A stretch of 64,000 nucleotides of DNA from positions 3,026,771 to 3,090,770 of the forward strand of contig NW_020170382.1 in NCBI RefSeq assembly GCF_000524195.1, read 5' to 3'. This DNA is from Echinococcus granulosus. Lineage: Eukaryota > Platyhelminthes > Cestoda > Cyclophyllidea > Taeniidae. Below are positions 26,501 through 37,900 of the stretch, piece after piece (positions within the stretch are counted from its first letter, which is position 1; every line of letters begins with the position of its first letter). Below the pieces are notes generated by a model. The model saw only the letters and a program-made list of their open reading frames with translations, was not told the DNA's origin and ran no database searches. The translations under genes and the position numbers were made by a program.

Positions 26501-27603
26501 TGAATGTATTCATTAAAATTCATTATCTGAAAACGCAAAAATTGAAATAAAAAATGAATAGAACCGTCAGGTGGGGAAACTCCTGTGCTTAAAGATCAAG
26601 TGACTTTGTAAGTCACGTGAGCTAGACAGTACCGTTGATTTCTTGGTGTCAAACGCCATGTTACAAACAATGCAGTTCTCCGCTGACAATTCGACCAATT
26701 AGCTGGAATTTGTGCTTCCTACAGGACAGCAACGGTGCAAAAATTCTCCTACACTAACCTGGAGGTGACAGAGTGGTTACTACTCCGACGCATTGGTTGT
26801 CCTCCTCCGGGATGGGAAAAAACATAAATCCCGAAAATTCGCGGGATAGGATTTTAGTCATAGTAGATATTCCTTTCTCCTTTACAGATAACTACGAAAC
26901 CAAAAATCCTGCGAGTTTTTGATGGTAGACTTTTGTGTTTGAAAGCACGAAAAGTAGGAAAAGGATTGTAATCGTATGATTTATTAACGGTTACTTTTTC
27001 TCCCTCTTTCCGCCTCTGCGCAGAAGCAAAAAGCCGGAAGTAGTAGGTGGCAGCGATGACGCCAGTCGCGGTGGTCCGCTGCGTCTGGCCAGTTGGTTTG
27101 TTTGGTGCCAGGCCTGTCGTCACGGTGGTCATGCAAGCCACATCTTTGATTGGTTCTACGGCGGTGGTGGCGCCAGTGCTCTTTCGCCCAATCTCATCGA
27201 GTGCCCCGTCAACGGGTGCTGCTGTCACTGCGCCAGTCTCGACTCCTCGGTGCCACAGCCGCGCCCTACGCCACCGCCTCCTACCACCACCACCACGACG
27301 GTGGGCGGTGCCGCTGCTGGCGACGAAACGTCAAGGGATACCACTGCGATGATGGTGACGATGCATGAGCTGACGTTGAATTCAGCTCTCTCTCCCCTGT
27401 CATCCTCTTCTTCGTTGACATCACCGGCGTTGACACCCATGGACGCCTCACCGTATGCAGAAGAGGTGGGGGGAAAACTGTTAAGGCGTAGTCCAGTGAC
27501 ACCCGCATCAGTGCCGAAGAACCGCAGGGAGATTGTCGACCCCGTGGTGCTGGCGATGGCGGATGCAGAGAAGGGTGATGAGGGGATGGAATCCGAGGAT
27601 TAA
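8558..27603 (+). CDS. MIOS: MIOS, GATOR2 complex subunit (WD40, alpha-solenoid, C-terminal zinc domains)
   Basis: MIOS is a subunit of GATOR2, which signals amino-acid sufficiency to TORC1 at the lysosome. Predicted exons: 8558-8687, 8724-8797, 8831-8934, 9034-9112, 9185-9413, 9506-9601, 9812-10002, 10456-10511, 11626-11750, 12630-12778, 13466-13771, 14684-14783, 14849-14890, 16643-16823, about 17645-17745, 17832-17929, 18856-19124, 20913-20978, 21514-21938, 24010-24253, 25343-25821 and 27024-27603 (TAA). Phases agree at all junctions except 16823/17645. The N-terminus reads MTGLTDIVWSPNHEDRF, matching the family start. WD strands include SSVLVWDV and WLGVLLADSVDIRVYNALL. The solenoid shows DDPQLRSLW, EFERAAAMALINL, NPYLRLMFKFLT, IDRLAFAC and FDVQTAAILGL. 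The zinc domains read CIYCGWRLGG, CWHCLKPLPRCSICLMHMG and WCQACRHGGHASHIFDWF, then CPVNGCCCHC. About 1,370 codons against about 875 in human; the extra length is Thr/Ala/Pro-rich insertions and a long Ser/Pro-rich tail. Confidence 0.93.
11276..11294 (+). repeat. Poly-T run in a MIOS intron
   Basis: A homopolymer of 19 T lies inside the 1.1-kb intron between exons 10456-10511 and 11626-11750. It is probably a simple length-variable tract. It is too far from the 3' splice site to be that junction's pyrimidine tract. Confidence 0.8.
21939..24009 (+). other. Long MIOS intron without recognised content
   Basis: A 2.07-kb intron of phase 2 with a GTAAGT donor and a ccttccag acceptor. A minus-strand open frame of 136 codons (23255-22845) lies inside it, but shows no domain or splice logic that I can support. 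The other large MIOS introns (13772-14683, 14891-16642, 17930-18855, 19125-20912, 24254-25342, 25822-27023) also hold nothing identified. Confidence 0.5.
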
Positions 27604-28859
27604 GGCAAATGTGTATGCGCTTGAGGGCTCGAAGGTTATGAACTATCCCTCCTTGTCATGCTATTCTTTTACCACTGCTTTTTATTATAATCTGCTGTTG
27701 ACGCGCCCGCGTTTCTCCCTTTTTTAAACGGAAGTGTCTTCCATATAATCTATTTAGTGTGTTTAGTTAGTGCAACCTAGGCATTGCAAACTTGTGTATA
27801 GGTGTTTGGTCACGCTTGTGGAAGCAGATCGATCTGGAAGCTAGGTTAGGTCATTAGAATGCCTACCTTCTGATAAAACAGATTAATTTGCGATAGTGCT
27901 AATTGCTAACTGCCGATTCTCAGAGGTCGTGTACCATTGTGCCGACTTTTTGAATCGTTATTGGTAAAGTCAGGCGAAAGTAGACTGAAATAAGGAGCGT
28001 ACCACCTCAGTCATGGATGATGAGCCGGTAAAGCCAACGTGGTCCTGGCAACTACAGTGAAATGGTTGGCGACTATAAGGTAGGGCTTCATTGATGTCAA
28101 CGGACGGACCGGTCAGAGCTCCGCGGTCTTGCTCGCGTTGGTTCGGCCTCGTACAGTCGTAGCTTGCCAGATGAAGACTTTAAGTGAGAATAGATGCGCT
28201 AGTAGCGTCAAACGGTGGGAAACTGGGTCCTTACTTGATACTTGAGATTAGGAGATGATGTGGTTAACCCACCCCAGTGCGTAGGAGCGTGCCAAGACGC
28301 TACTTTGCTTACGAAACCACCGCACACCAAACCCCTTATAAGGAAGACAGAATTACTCGTGTAGGTCAAAACGCATCCCGGGGCTGTCAGTCTATAACTA
28401 CCACAAAAGCACGGAGAGTTTACCTTGATGATAAATTAAAACGTACCGAGGAGCCTAATCTACCGCTCACCACCTCCAAGCTCGGCACCATACCCAATCG
28501 CCTTCAAATCACTCGTTTGGGCGCTAACTAAAATAGAAATACAAACGCAACTGAAAATACTTTGATCTGGGCCTCCGTAACTGCTACCATTACATTTGGT
28601 CCCTCAGTGGACACCCTGAAGAGGACTCCGATAATCACCCACGTACTCAATTTTTCCAGTTTCGAAGTTGAATATCATCAGGTACATGTCGAGACAGGAA
28701 AAGCGACAACAATCAATTCAGATTACCCGGTTACTTCAACGGACATGCAGATACTTTGAGCTCCATCAGCAAGCCTTAACAAAAAACTGGAAGCGTAAAA
28801 GTCTATTGATTCAAATGAACAAAATGTGAGTAACAGCAAGAAACTAATATCCCAGAGTA
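27604..28859. other. Spacer downstream of MIOS and NUPR1 (convergent 3' ends)
   Basis: MIOS (plus) and the NUPR1-type gene (minus) converge here, so both 3' UTRs fall in this 1.25 kb. The stretch 27900-28760 is GC-richer than typical spacers here and has open frames of 84 and 65 codons on the plus strand (28277-28531 and 28562-28759) without a recognisable domain. No canonical AATAAA was found close to the MIOS stop. Confidence 0.4.
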
Positions 28860-29075
28860 TTAATTGTCGGCCTCCAACTTCTTGCGAGCAGCTTCCATCT
28901 GCTTATCGCGGTTATTATTTTGGTTATCAATGTGAATGCGGTCAGAACGATTTGTACTGAAATTGTGCTTCATCTCGTTTTTCGCACGATTCCTCCCACT
29001 CTTAGAAGGCACCACTTTTTCCCGATCGTAGTCATAGTGATCATACTCGTCAACAATTGTCGGCTCGCTATCCAT
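28860..29075 (-). CDS. NUPR1: NUPR1/p8-like nuclear stress protein, intronless
   Basis: A complete 71-codon frame, ATG at 29075-29073 and TAA at 28862-28860, without introns. The N-terminal half carries the family signature: an acidic tyrosine-rich stretch (DEYDHYDYDREKVV), then SGRNRAKNEMKHNFSTNRS, as in insect and vertebrate p8 proteins, which share an SG-(R/K)-x-R-x-K-x-E core. The C-terminus is basic and helix-prone (KQMEAARKKLEADN). Family knowledge: p8 proteins are small, intrinsically disordered, HMG-like chromatin and stress-response factors of the nucleus. The tail after the core is diverged and asparagine-rich, so the symbol marks family membership rather than proven orthology. Its start codon faces that of WDR48, 2.9 kb away. 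Confidence 0.85.
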   Translation of the reverse strand: MDSEPTIVDEYDHYDYDREKVVPSKSGRNRAKNEMKHNFSTNRSDRIHIDNQNNNRDKQMEAARKKLEADN

Positions 29076-30348
29076 GGGTCGATTTCAGTACACCAAACCT
29101 CAAGCGACCACACCCAGAAGTAGCTAATTAAAATAAATGGGTACGATCTAACTACGTTAAGCTATATTTTAAGTGGAATATGTATTATTCTGTGGCAATG
29201 TTACCAGTATTTATTTATCTGTGCATGCTCATTATGAACGTTTCCTACTAAATAGATAACTTATAAAAATTTCCAAAATTTTTCGTCTCAGGGGTTAAAT
29301 AATGGCCATATTAATGCTTTGTGCTCTGCTATGCAATTGTTTTTCGTAGACCACAGCATTTACTAGGCATCTCAAACCGCAATTATGGTAGTAATAGTGT
29401 TTGACGGATTATTCATGTTAGCTGCTACTAGCTATCCGCAGTGTTCTGATCTGTTGTTTATCTAACTACGCGGCCATATCAGCCCGTGATTTACACTTCT
29501 GGATAACCTAATAGCTCTTAGCTCTTTTTGGGCTCGTAAAATGCGTCCTTGCTTTCTACTTTAGCTTATTATAACCCCTGAAAAGGCTCTTGGTACTACA
29601 ACCCTACCTAGGTTCGGAAATAGTCACACTAAGAGTTACACTCCAGTCCATAACGGTGGTCAACAATAAAAGATGTTTGCATTTGATTTTTTTAAGAAAG
29701 GCTTTGTATGAATGACTCTAGCACCGAAATTACCAGCACTTGTTTACTGATACTGAGATGAGGTTATTTTGAATGGATGAAGTAACATGAATATATTGCT
29801 TCAACGATTTTCTGAAGTAGTCAACAGTCATGCTTCTATGGTGAAGAATGTATTGCCGACGCTTAGGATGCTTGAGGAGCTAAGCCGGCAAGTAAAAGTA
29901 CAATCCGTGGCGACTTACGTGCCCACGTAGCCGAACGCAGAGTTAAATAACCAGTTGACGCGCTGCACCAGCAAAGCCACGACAAAGGTCTTTTTTGAAT
30001 TACAAAATCTAAGACACGTGGGCAGCTTGCGATAAGTTTTACGATACGGGAAACTCTCCTCGTGCATTATTAAAATAGCATTCGACACTTTACACTTCGG
30101 TTAATGCATAACATGCTAATCTTGTTTTGTTTTAGCTTTATTTGCGGCATTAAGTTTACTTTCAAAAATGTAAATATAGCCCAAATGTGAAATAAAAGGC
30201 TTTAATTAAGCCTAGTAAGCTGATTCGCTGCGGTTTTATTTACATTTCATTTATTCCATGGTTAGTCATGAAATAAATGATGTAAAGTTTATAATTAACT
30301 ACATTTGGGGTTATCAAAGTAAGTAGGGCTTTATTTTAATGTATTTTG

Positions 30349-30581
30349 GAGCGAGACTCCTCGGTCTCCGCTTCCCGATTCCTAGCGTTCCTAGACAAGC
30401 CCGGTTGGTTTACTTTGGACATCTTTATTAAAGACGACAAGATGTATAGGGAAAATACAATATTCAAGAAGGAGGGGAGCGCAGTCACTAGGTAAGGGAG
30501 AGGGCGATCCCGTTCCCAGGTTCGAATTTTTTGCTTGCCTCCTCCCTGAAAGGCACATTAAAACAACATAAGTATTACATA
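30349..30581 (+). repeat. Diverged direct repeat, copy 1
   Basis: This copy matches 31206-31436 in the same orientation along its whole length. It starts with a gagactc..ggtctccgcttcccgattc block, shares cccggttg(g/a)tt in the middle, and ends with (g/t)acattaaaa..cataagtattaca. Divergence is substantial, so both copies are old. Copy 1 contains aggttcgaatt, resembling a pol III B box, but copy 2 does not keep it. The element family is unknown. Confidence 0.7.
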
Positions 30582-31205
30582 TGCTCTTCTACACTGCTTC
30601 GGTTTGCCACTACTTTAGCGAAGACTTGGGATGCTGCATTTGTGGACTTCAATAAAGAGAATAATTAGGAGGAAAGACGGATATGCCTCTTCGGCTGTTC
30701 CACTCACAGGGGAATGCGTGCTATGTAAGCGAACGCGTACAAATGAAACCTACTAGACCCAAGAACAATTTCATCCAAAGTTAGGGTTTAAATTAACTTT
30801 TTGGCTTCGAGGGATACACTTGGGTCAGAAGTAACAAAGAGTTAGAATGGATTTTTTCCTGAAATGTGGACACCGGAGTCGTAGCCCCACAGTGCAATCT
30901 TGTAGGTGGAACCATGATTCCACAACTAGTACGTGGTAAAAAAGGCAGTTTTATTGCTGCAAAAATTATATTGTTGGATTTATTTGTTGAAGTATGCCAA
31001 TATCTTGGTATATAGGGCATCTAGTAGATTCCAGGAGTTATTCTAAATGCACAACGAAATGGTGACTGCGACATCTCGGTATTTTATAGATTATTTACGT
31101 ATTATACTCTTATTTTCATGGTCAACTTTTAAATAGAAAGTGTTAAGGCAAGTGTTGCAGAAAGGCCAACTTATGACTCTACGCATTTGACCTCAGTACT
31201 GCAGA

Positions 31206-31436
31206 GGGAAACTCGCAGGTCTCCTCTTCCCTGTTCTTAGTGCGCCTAGAACAACCCGGTTGATTTAATTTCGATATACTTATTCAAGGGAAGTGGATCG
31301 GGAAAAAAGTACAAAGTTTGGAGAGGGGAGGAACCGCAATCGTTCTCAGGCTTGGGAGACGCCGATTCTGTCACCAGATCCAAATTGTTACCTTGCCTCT
31401 TTTCTTAAATGTACATTAAAATAGCATAAGTATTAC
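31206..31436 (+). repeat. Diverged direct repeat, copy 2
   Basis: The partner of 30349-30581, about 860 bp downstream in the same orientation. Shared blocks include gaaactc..ggtctcctcttccctgttc, a(c/g)aacccggttgattta, ggagaggggagg.. and acattaaaatagcataagtattaca. No terminal inverted repeat or coding content is visible. It could be a short interspersed element or a local duplication. Confidence 0.7.
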
Positions 31437-31938
31437 AGTACATACAGCTTCGCCTAATATCAAGTCGAGGAGTAGCATGCTTTTCAAGTATGTGCTCTTA
31501 TGTGTTTTGAGCCGGCGATATCACGTCCCACAGTGATTAAGAAATTTGGATATTTGGGAATGCAAATCAAGGCACAAGTAGCTTATGAACACAATGTTTA
31601 GTAATTCTATATGAGAATGTTGTGCACCGTTTTCAACTACAAAGGCCAATAGCAAGGACCGAAATTCGCGGCCGATTTTCCAAGCATATACAAATTTTTC
31701 TCTCGGGGGCTTTAATGGCATTTTCGTAACATCTAAGGTTTTTAATTTTATTGAGGAGCCTACTCACTCTTACTTTGTCTTAACCAAGGGCGAAAGTGGG
31801 AACTTGTATTTTTTACCCTACCAGTAAAATGTCTCGCTGTTTGCAGTATGGTGTGAATTTCCCCTCCTACTAATTCTTATATGTACCAAGTCACTTTAGC
31901 TGTAATTTTTACCTGAATATCCCTTTTCTCTATCCCTA

Positions 31939-34900
31939 ATGAATTACTCTCGAAAGAAAATATGCCTTTCAATGGTATTGAGGGCCAAAGAAGAACGTCG
32001 CAACCGGTTCGGTGTCAATTCTTTGGATTACGACCCATATCAGAAAAGATTATACACAGCCGGTCGAGACTCCGTGATTCGTGTTTGGGACATAAAACGC
32101 CAATCAGTAAGGTTATATTCTTTCCTTGTTTACTCATTAGGACCCATATTTGCAAAGCATGGAACACCATGCTGATTGGGTTAATGATATCGTTTTGTGT
32201 TGTGACGGCGAGTATCGTAAGCTATTTTTCCTGCTATTACCTCTTCAAAATGGTAACTCTCCTTTATTTTACAGTGATATCCGCATCAAATGACACTACA
32301 GTCAAAGTTTGGAATGCACGGACAGGTTTTTGTATGTCCACCCTCCCAACACACAAAGATTATGTTCTCGTGCTGGCTTACGCGCAACACAAAGAAGAAG
32401 TTGCCAGTGCCGGTTTGGACCATGCTATATTTCTTTGGGATGTTAACACACTTCGCAATCTAACGCCTAAAAACAATACAGTTACAAGTAATTTTCCCGC
32501 GTTTTCAATTATCTCTTAGCATCTTCTTTCTCCGATGAGAAGGATAGCATTTACAGTTTGGCCATGGACCCGGCAGGATCGATTCTCGTTGCCGGTAGCC
32601 CCGATAAACTCATCCGGATGTGGGACCCCCGAACCTGCCAGCCGATTGGTCAATTACGCGGCCATACGGACAACGTGCGAGCCCTTCTGATTCGTCCCGA
32701 TACGCAGGAGATCCTATCGGGCAGTTCGGACGGAACCATCAAACTCTGGTCAGTGGGAATGCGTCGATGCACGGAGACTATCCATCGACATTCAGAAGGG
32801 GTGTGGACGTTGCAGGTATGGCCTATTTCCACTAGTTACTGCAATTTAACTAATCTCTGTAGACTAATCCTGCTTGGACAGAGGTCTACTCCTCGGGACG
32901 GGATAAGAATATCTTTGCAACGACGCTTCGCAATACTGATGATTCATTTCTTATTGGTTGGGAATCAAACCCTGTTCTTAAGGTGCTTGTGAACTGACTT
33001 CTTTGCAACCCTTTAAGTCAATATTCGGTTCTTTCTTACTTCACCTTTTTTCAATAGCTCCTCTATGTGGAGAATTCTGATGGTCCCCATCTTTGGGCCT
33101 CTACTAGCGGAACCGATGTGAAATGTTGGGTATGTTTCTTTGTTGCTATTGCAATACTTTTTTGCATTGGAAAAGTCGCGTGGAATGAAATCGACCGAAT
33201 TCCACTTATCATTTTGAAATAATTCTGGCCTTTACATACTTTTAGAGACGGAAGAATTTGTCTGACAATTTTCTTTCTAGGAAGTTTTGTCTAGCACTTA
33301 AGCTTTTTCCTTGCAAACTTGTCTGATCAGAAAATATTGGGAACTTGGGTAGATAAAACCGGCAAACGTAATTGATGACACTCACGTTGCCAATGTCATA
33401 TATGCGTGACTACTAAAAAGCAGACATTGTCTGTGAGAAGAATTTTGTTCATCTTTTGAGGCGTTTCTCCTTGGAATTATTTATTGTTGATGTAAAGAAA
33501 TTGTTTAATTCGACGTTAGGACAACGTTCACTTCATAAAAAAATACACTGTACTGCTCGACTGCAATTTGGTGACTTTAATTCGTTTTTTGTTAAATGAG
33601 AAGGGATTAAGTAGAACGTGATCCGGTTCATTGAGCTAAAATGGACAGTCCATCTGGGGTACCTGGACTCTCTGTTGAATGGCGAAGTTTTGCATAGTAT
33701 TATTTTGTTGATCTTTAGCCCAAAGGAACCGAATGAGGAAAAAAAATTTAATTTGATTTTTCTTTCCCAATGTTCATTTTAACATTGTTCATGCCGTGAA
33801 TCAAGGTGATGATAGGAAATTATTCCCTTTTTCAATAAGTACTTTGTAAGTAGTTTGATAACCAACTAAGCAGTATTATTACAAAGCATTTATTTTACTG
33901 TTAAGGTGCTTTGAGTTCCTTTCCTAAAAAGAAGTAGTGGAAATTGAACTTTTAGTGCGATTTCTCCCTTCTTACGCTTTACTGTATTATTTTGACTGAT
34001 AATGTAGAACAAATCAGAAATCCTATTTTTTTTAAATGGCAGAAGTTGGGCGTCTTTTATTTCTCTTAAGTCCTGCTGAATGCTCTTTGATTGAACCCAA
34101 ACAATGCATTTTTAATATTTTCTGTAAAATAACCTTTCTGAGGGTTAAGGACTGTTTTTTTTTGGAAGTGGCTGACTCAAAGTTGCGTAAAGTAATTACC
34201 CTGAAAACATAGATGAAATGGAAAATTAAGTGGTGACATTTAAGCAGCTCTCGGTTGCAGCCTTCTTTTTATAAACTACGTGGCCTACACTGAGGATCAC
34301 AAGCGATGCAACAGAGGACTGAATTTGTCTCCCTAGACGGGGATTCAGATTTGTTCTTTTGCATTCCCTTTATTCAGCCAATTAACTCACCTCTGCGTAA
34401 AGCTCCACGTGGCTCCATGCGTCGAAGTGGCGGTCATTCCGTGGAAGCTGATACGCTGAACACTTCACCCTGGACACACGAGACGTCAGAAACGCCGATG
34501 GAGCAACGGCAGCTCCACCTCACCGTGCCCACCTCTGTTCCCACCTTCATCATCAAAGGTCTGTGATTTCATTTCAATTGAATAAATAGCTCTGAGTGAG
34601 CTGGAGGTTACGTATTTTGCAAACGTACGAGAAGGCTGGAAGGCTAGTAGCTTATATTACATGAATGAGTTTTGGTCCTTCGCCTTGGGGGTCGAATCGT
34701 GAGAGACTCAAAAGATCTGTACAACCTTATCGGGAGACCGATAAAAGTCGTGTATTCTTTGGATTTGTGAATTGTTTTGTTTATTTGTAGCATTATAGAA
34801 CATTGATATGCTTCAGTCTATCAGTGCGGTACTATCTATCCTTTGCGAATTCAAACTTGGCCCCAAAGTTGTAGTAGCTTCTTCTAAAATTTGTTTTATA

Positions 34901-37900
34901 GCGTCATATGTTCCTTCGCCTAAAGTTTGGAACGCTAAAAGAACCGCATTCTATAATAATCCAAAAACGTCGCATTTTTATAACATAGTTGAAATAAGTA
35001 ACATCTGTGAATGCATTGTATGGGGCATATTATACCAAAAATCATACAGTGTCCTACATCTTTGGAAGCAGACAAGCTCAAATCGCACCTCTCAGGTTCA
35101 ATAGCCACTTTGTCGAAGAGAGTTCTGGATAGAAAGAAAAGATTTGAGGGCGCAATTAAGGAGTACCACATCGATAGGTTGACACACATCTCAGGCACGT
35201 CCCAAGTTCTCACAAGCTGCAAGTCGTTACCAAAATGAACATTAGCATTTTTCATTCACTTGACGGACACAATTTCATTACTGTATCTAACCCCCTGTAA
35301 ATCCAACATAGCTGAAGCCACTCATCTCTTATTTCCTTCTAGGTGGCGCTCCAATCGTGCAGTACCATATTTGCAGTGAAAAGCGCTTCATCGTTACTCG
35401 TGATGCCAACAACCACGTTGCAATTTACGACGTTTTACAGGTACTCATTAGTTTCTCGATTACTTTAATCCCACAATGTTTACCTGGAGATTGAAAGATC
35501 AAGAGGGTAACGTAGTTAAAGCGAAATTGGCCTCAGTCGTGCACCTTGACAGATATTTCACTTTTGCTGCGTGACATCCCGGGATTATTCAATTGGCTTT
35601 CTTTCGGTTGTTCGAGTCCATTTCATGAAATGTTTGTGGCCCGTTTTTGGACCTTTGTTTTTACATTTCCATCTAACAATTGTAATAATATGGCAAGTTG
35701 AGTGGACTTATCTATAGAGTTGTTATCTGTCAAGTCCAAAAAACTACTCTTTAGGCCTATTTCTCTGAAACCTATATTCTAATTTGTGATTTCAATCAAC
35801 AAAAGCCGAGGAAATATGTATCTTATTTGCTAAGTGCTAAGTAAACGGGTATCTTATGCCATGCATCAATGACCTGTACTGAGAGGTGGGAGGAGGGGAG
35901 CAAGCATCATTGTTTACTCCCAAACGACCCACTCAACATCTATTCCAAACTCCAAAATCACGCCTCATTTCATCCCCAAAAGGCTGTTTGCTTTGTGTGT
36001 GTGGTGCACGGATTGCTTGCTTGGAGCCAAACAATTGTATCTGAGATCTATCCGATAAAATACCTCGGGAAAAAGTCAAGCCTAGTCAGTCAGTCAGTTG
36101 CCATTTCTTATACGACAAAAATTTAGCCGTGAAAAGACTTACACTTTGAAATGGGGGGAAGAGAGAGCGATGCCGCCTCAACTTTATTCGCCACACTCTC
36201 CTCAAATATCACATTTCCTCACCTATTCTTGGCATTACTATTAGATAATCACGTGATCACATGGAGAATAAATAGTTGAGAAACGGAGACACTTGGGACG
36301 ATGTTGTTTGCTTCTACAGAAAAAATGTTGGATTCGGAGTAAGCCACTGTCTCGTTGGGAAAGGAGGATGGATTGAAATGCCGACCATTTCAGCAAATGA
36401 AATAGTTTCGGGGAGTTTATGATGGCGCGTCATCTGGCAACAGTGGTGCCAGTTAGGCATCATTCGCTATTTCAGACTGACTGGAAATTTCCCTATGCAT
36501 TTGGCTACCCTCGCCTTGATTCCGTGTAGTGGAATTTGTGCGTATGTTCAACTTCCTTGCCCATCTGTTCAGCCGCTGCTTCAATGAAACCCTCGGAAAA
36601 GTCTGTTTCGATTTTCCCGGAGTACTCTTTTTCATGGCTAGTTTTCGAAAGTTCTGGAGCGTCTCGAGACTCGCGTTCTTGTCTCTGTCTTCGGCATTCA
36701 AGTACCCACATGTCGCGTTGAAATCTTCGCCTCCTGCCTACTTTACTCTGGACCTTGACAGGGCTTGGACTTAACCACATAAACGCCATTTTGTAACAGA
36801 ATTGGCATCAGGAATGGTTCTTGTAAATTTTGTGTTTTTTAGGTGGGGCTAATGCCATTGCGAAATTGAAAAGATGCGGCAGTCGAAACATTTCAAAGTA
36901 ATAATTATTTATTTATCCAAAAAGCAAGATTTGAAACCGGTCAAAACTTACGTGAATGCCGGTACTGCTTCGTCATTAGCTAGACTCTTGAAAAAGTTCC
37001 TGTGCAATAATTTTAATTTAAGCTTGATTGCCCCTTCCAGTGAGCACTTTCAGGAAATTGTTTCATCAAGGCAATTATTAATATGGTTTGCGTGGATATT
37101 GCACCCAATATCTTGCAAAAGTTGTGTGTTTTAAAGCAGTGGTTGAGCGTCTGGGTTTCTCCATCATTGTCAATGGTTATTTATTCAAAGAGGATTTGGA
37201 AATCCCCTAGATAGAGTCATGCTTTAATTTGGGTTAGGTGGTACTCCAATTAAACATGGGAATTAGTCTTCTAGGATTTTTTGACGAAAAGGAATGTTTC
37301 AAACAGTGGCATTATGCATTTTGAAGGCCAAAATTGTGCAAGACCTTGGACCCGTCGATTTCGATGCCGTGGTGAAGGAACGCGAGAAGTTTATCTATGT
37401 GCCCAGTTGGTTCTCAGTTGATCTGCGGTGTGGTGTGAGTGTCTTTGCCCTGTTAAGTACTCTTTAATGGTAATCAGGCTTAATAGCCCAAGTTATTTGA
37501 TTCCTTTTCTCGCCTCCTCTCTACACAGTTTCCTATCATTCATCTGGACAGTTCGGACGCCCTTTCTGCGCACATAACCCTCAAGGACGCTGGATTTGCA
37601 AGTTCTGAAGACTCTTCCGATCAAAAAAGTAAGTTTTGACCTCCTTGAGCAATACTGTCATGACCGAGATCGATCACTGATCATCTTCCCATTCAACCGG
37701 GTGAGCGCCCTACTACCATAAAACTGCTTGATTTGGCACAAACGTGTGTCTGTTTCCTTCCCTCTTCCCTTTGGAGGCTTAAATATGAAAGCCTGGAAGA
37801 CTGAAGATACGGTCAAAGTTAATTGTAACATCTCTGGACTTTTATGTGTTTCTATTTCAGTCAACTATGGTCAACTGCTACTGCAAGCGATTTTCGAAAG

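Larger units (their letters stand above)
29076..31938. other. Intergenic region between NUPR1 and WDR48 (divergent genes)
   Basis: A 2.9-kb AT-rich region holding the promoters of both genes and a pair of direct repeats (listed separately). Open frames here are short and show no domain. A short hyphenated palindrome, acgtg-cc-cacgt, lies near 29919-29930. No RNA gene was recognised. Confidence 0.5.

Noticed and set aside
27900..28260. Retrotransposon or RNA gene in the GC-richer spacer after MIOS
   Set aside because: No reverse-transcriptase, integrase or tRNA-like fold could be supported from the sequence.
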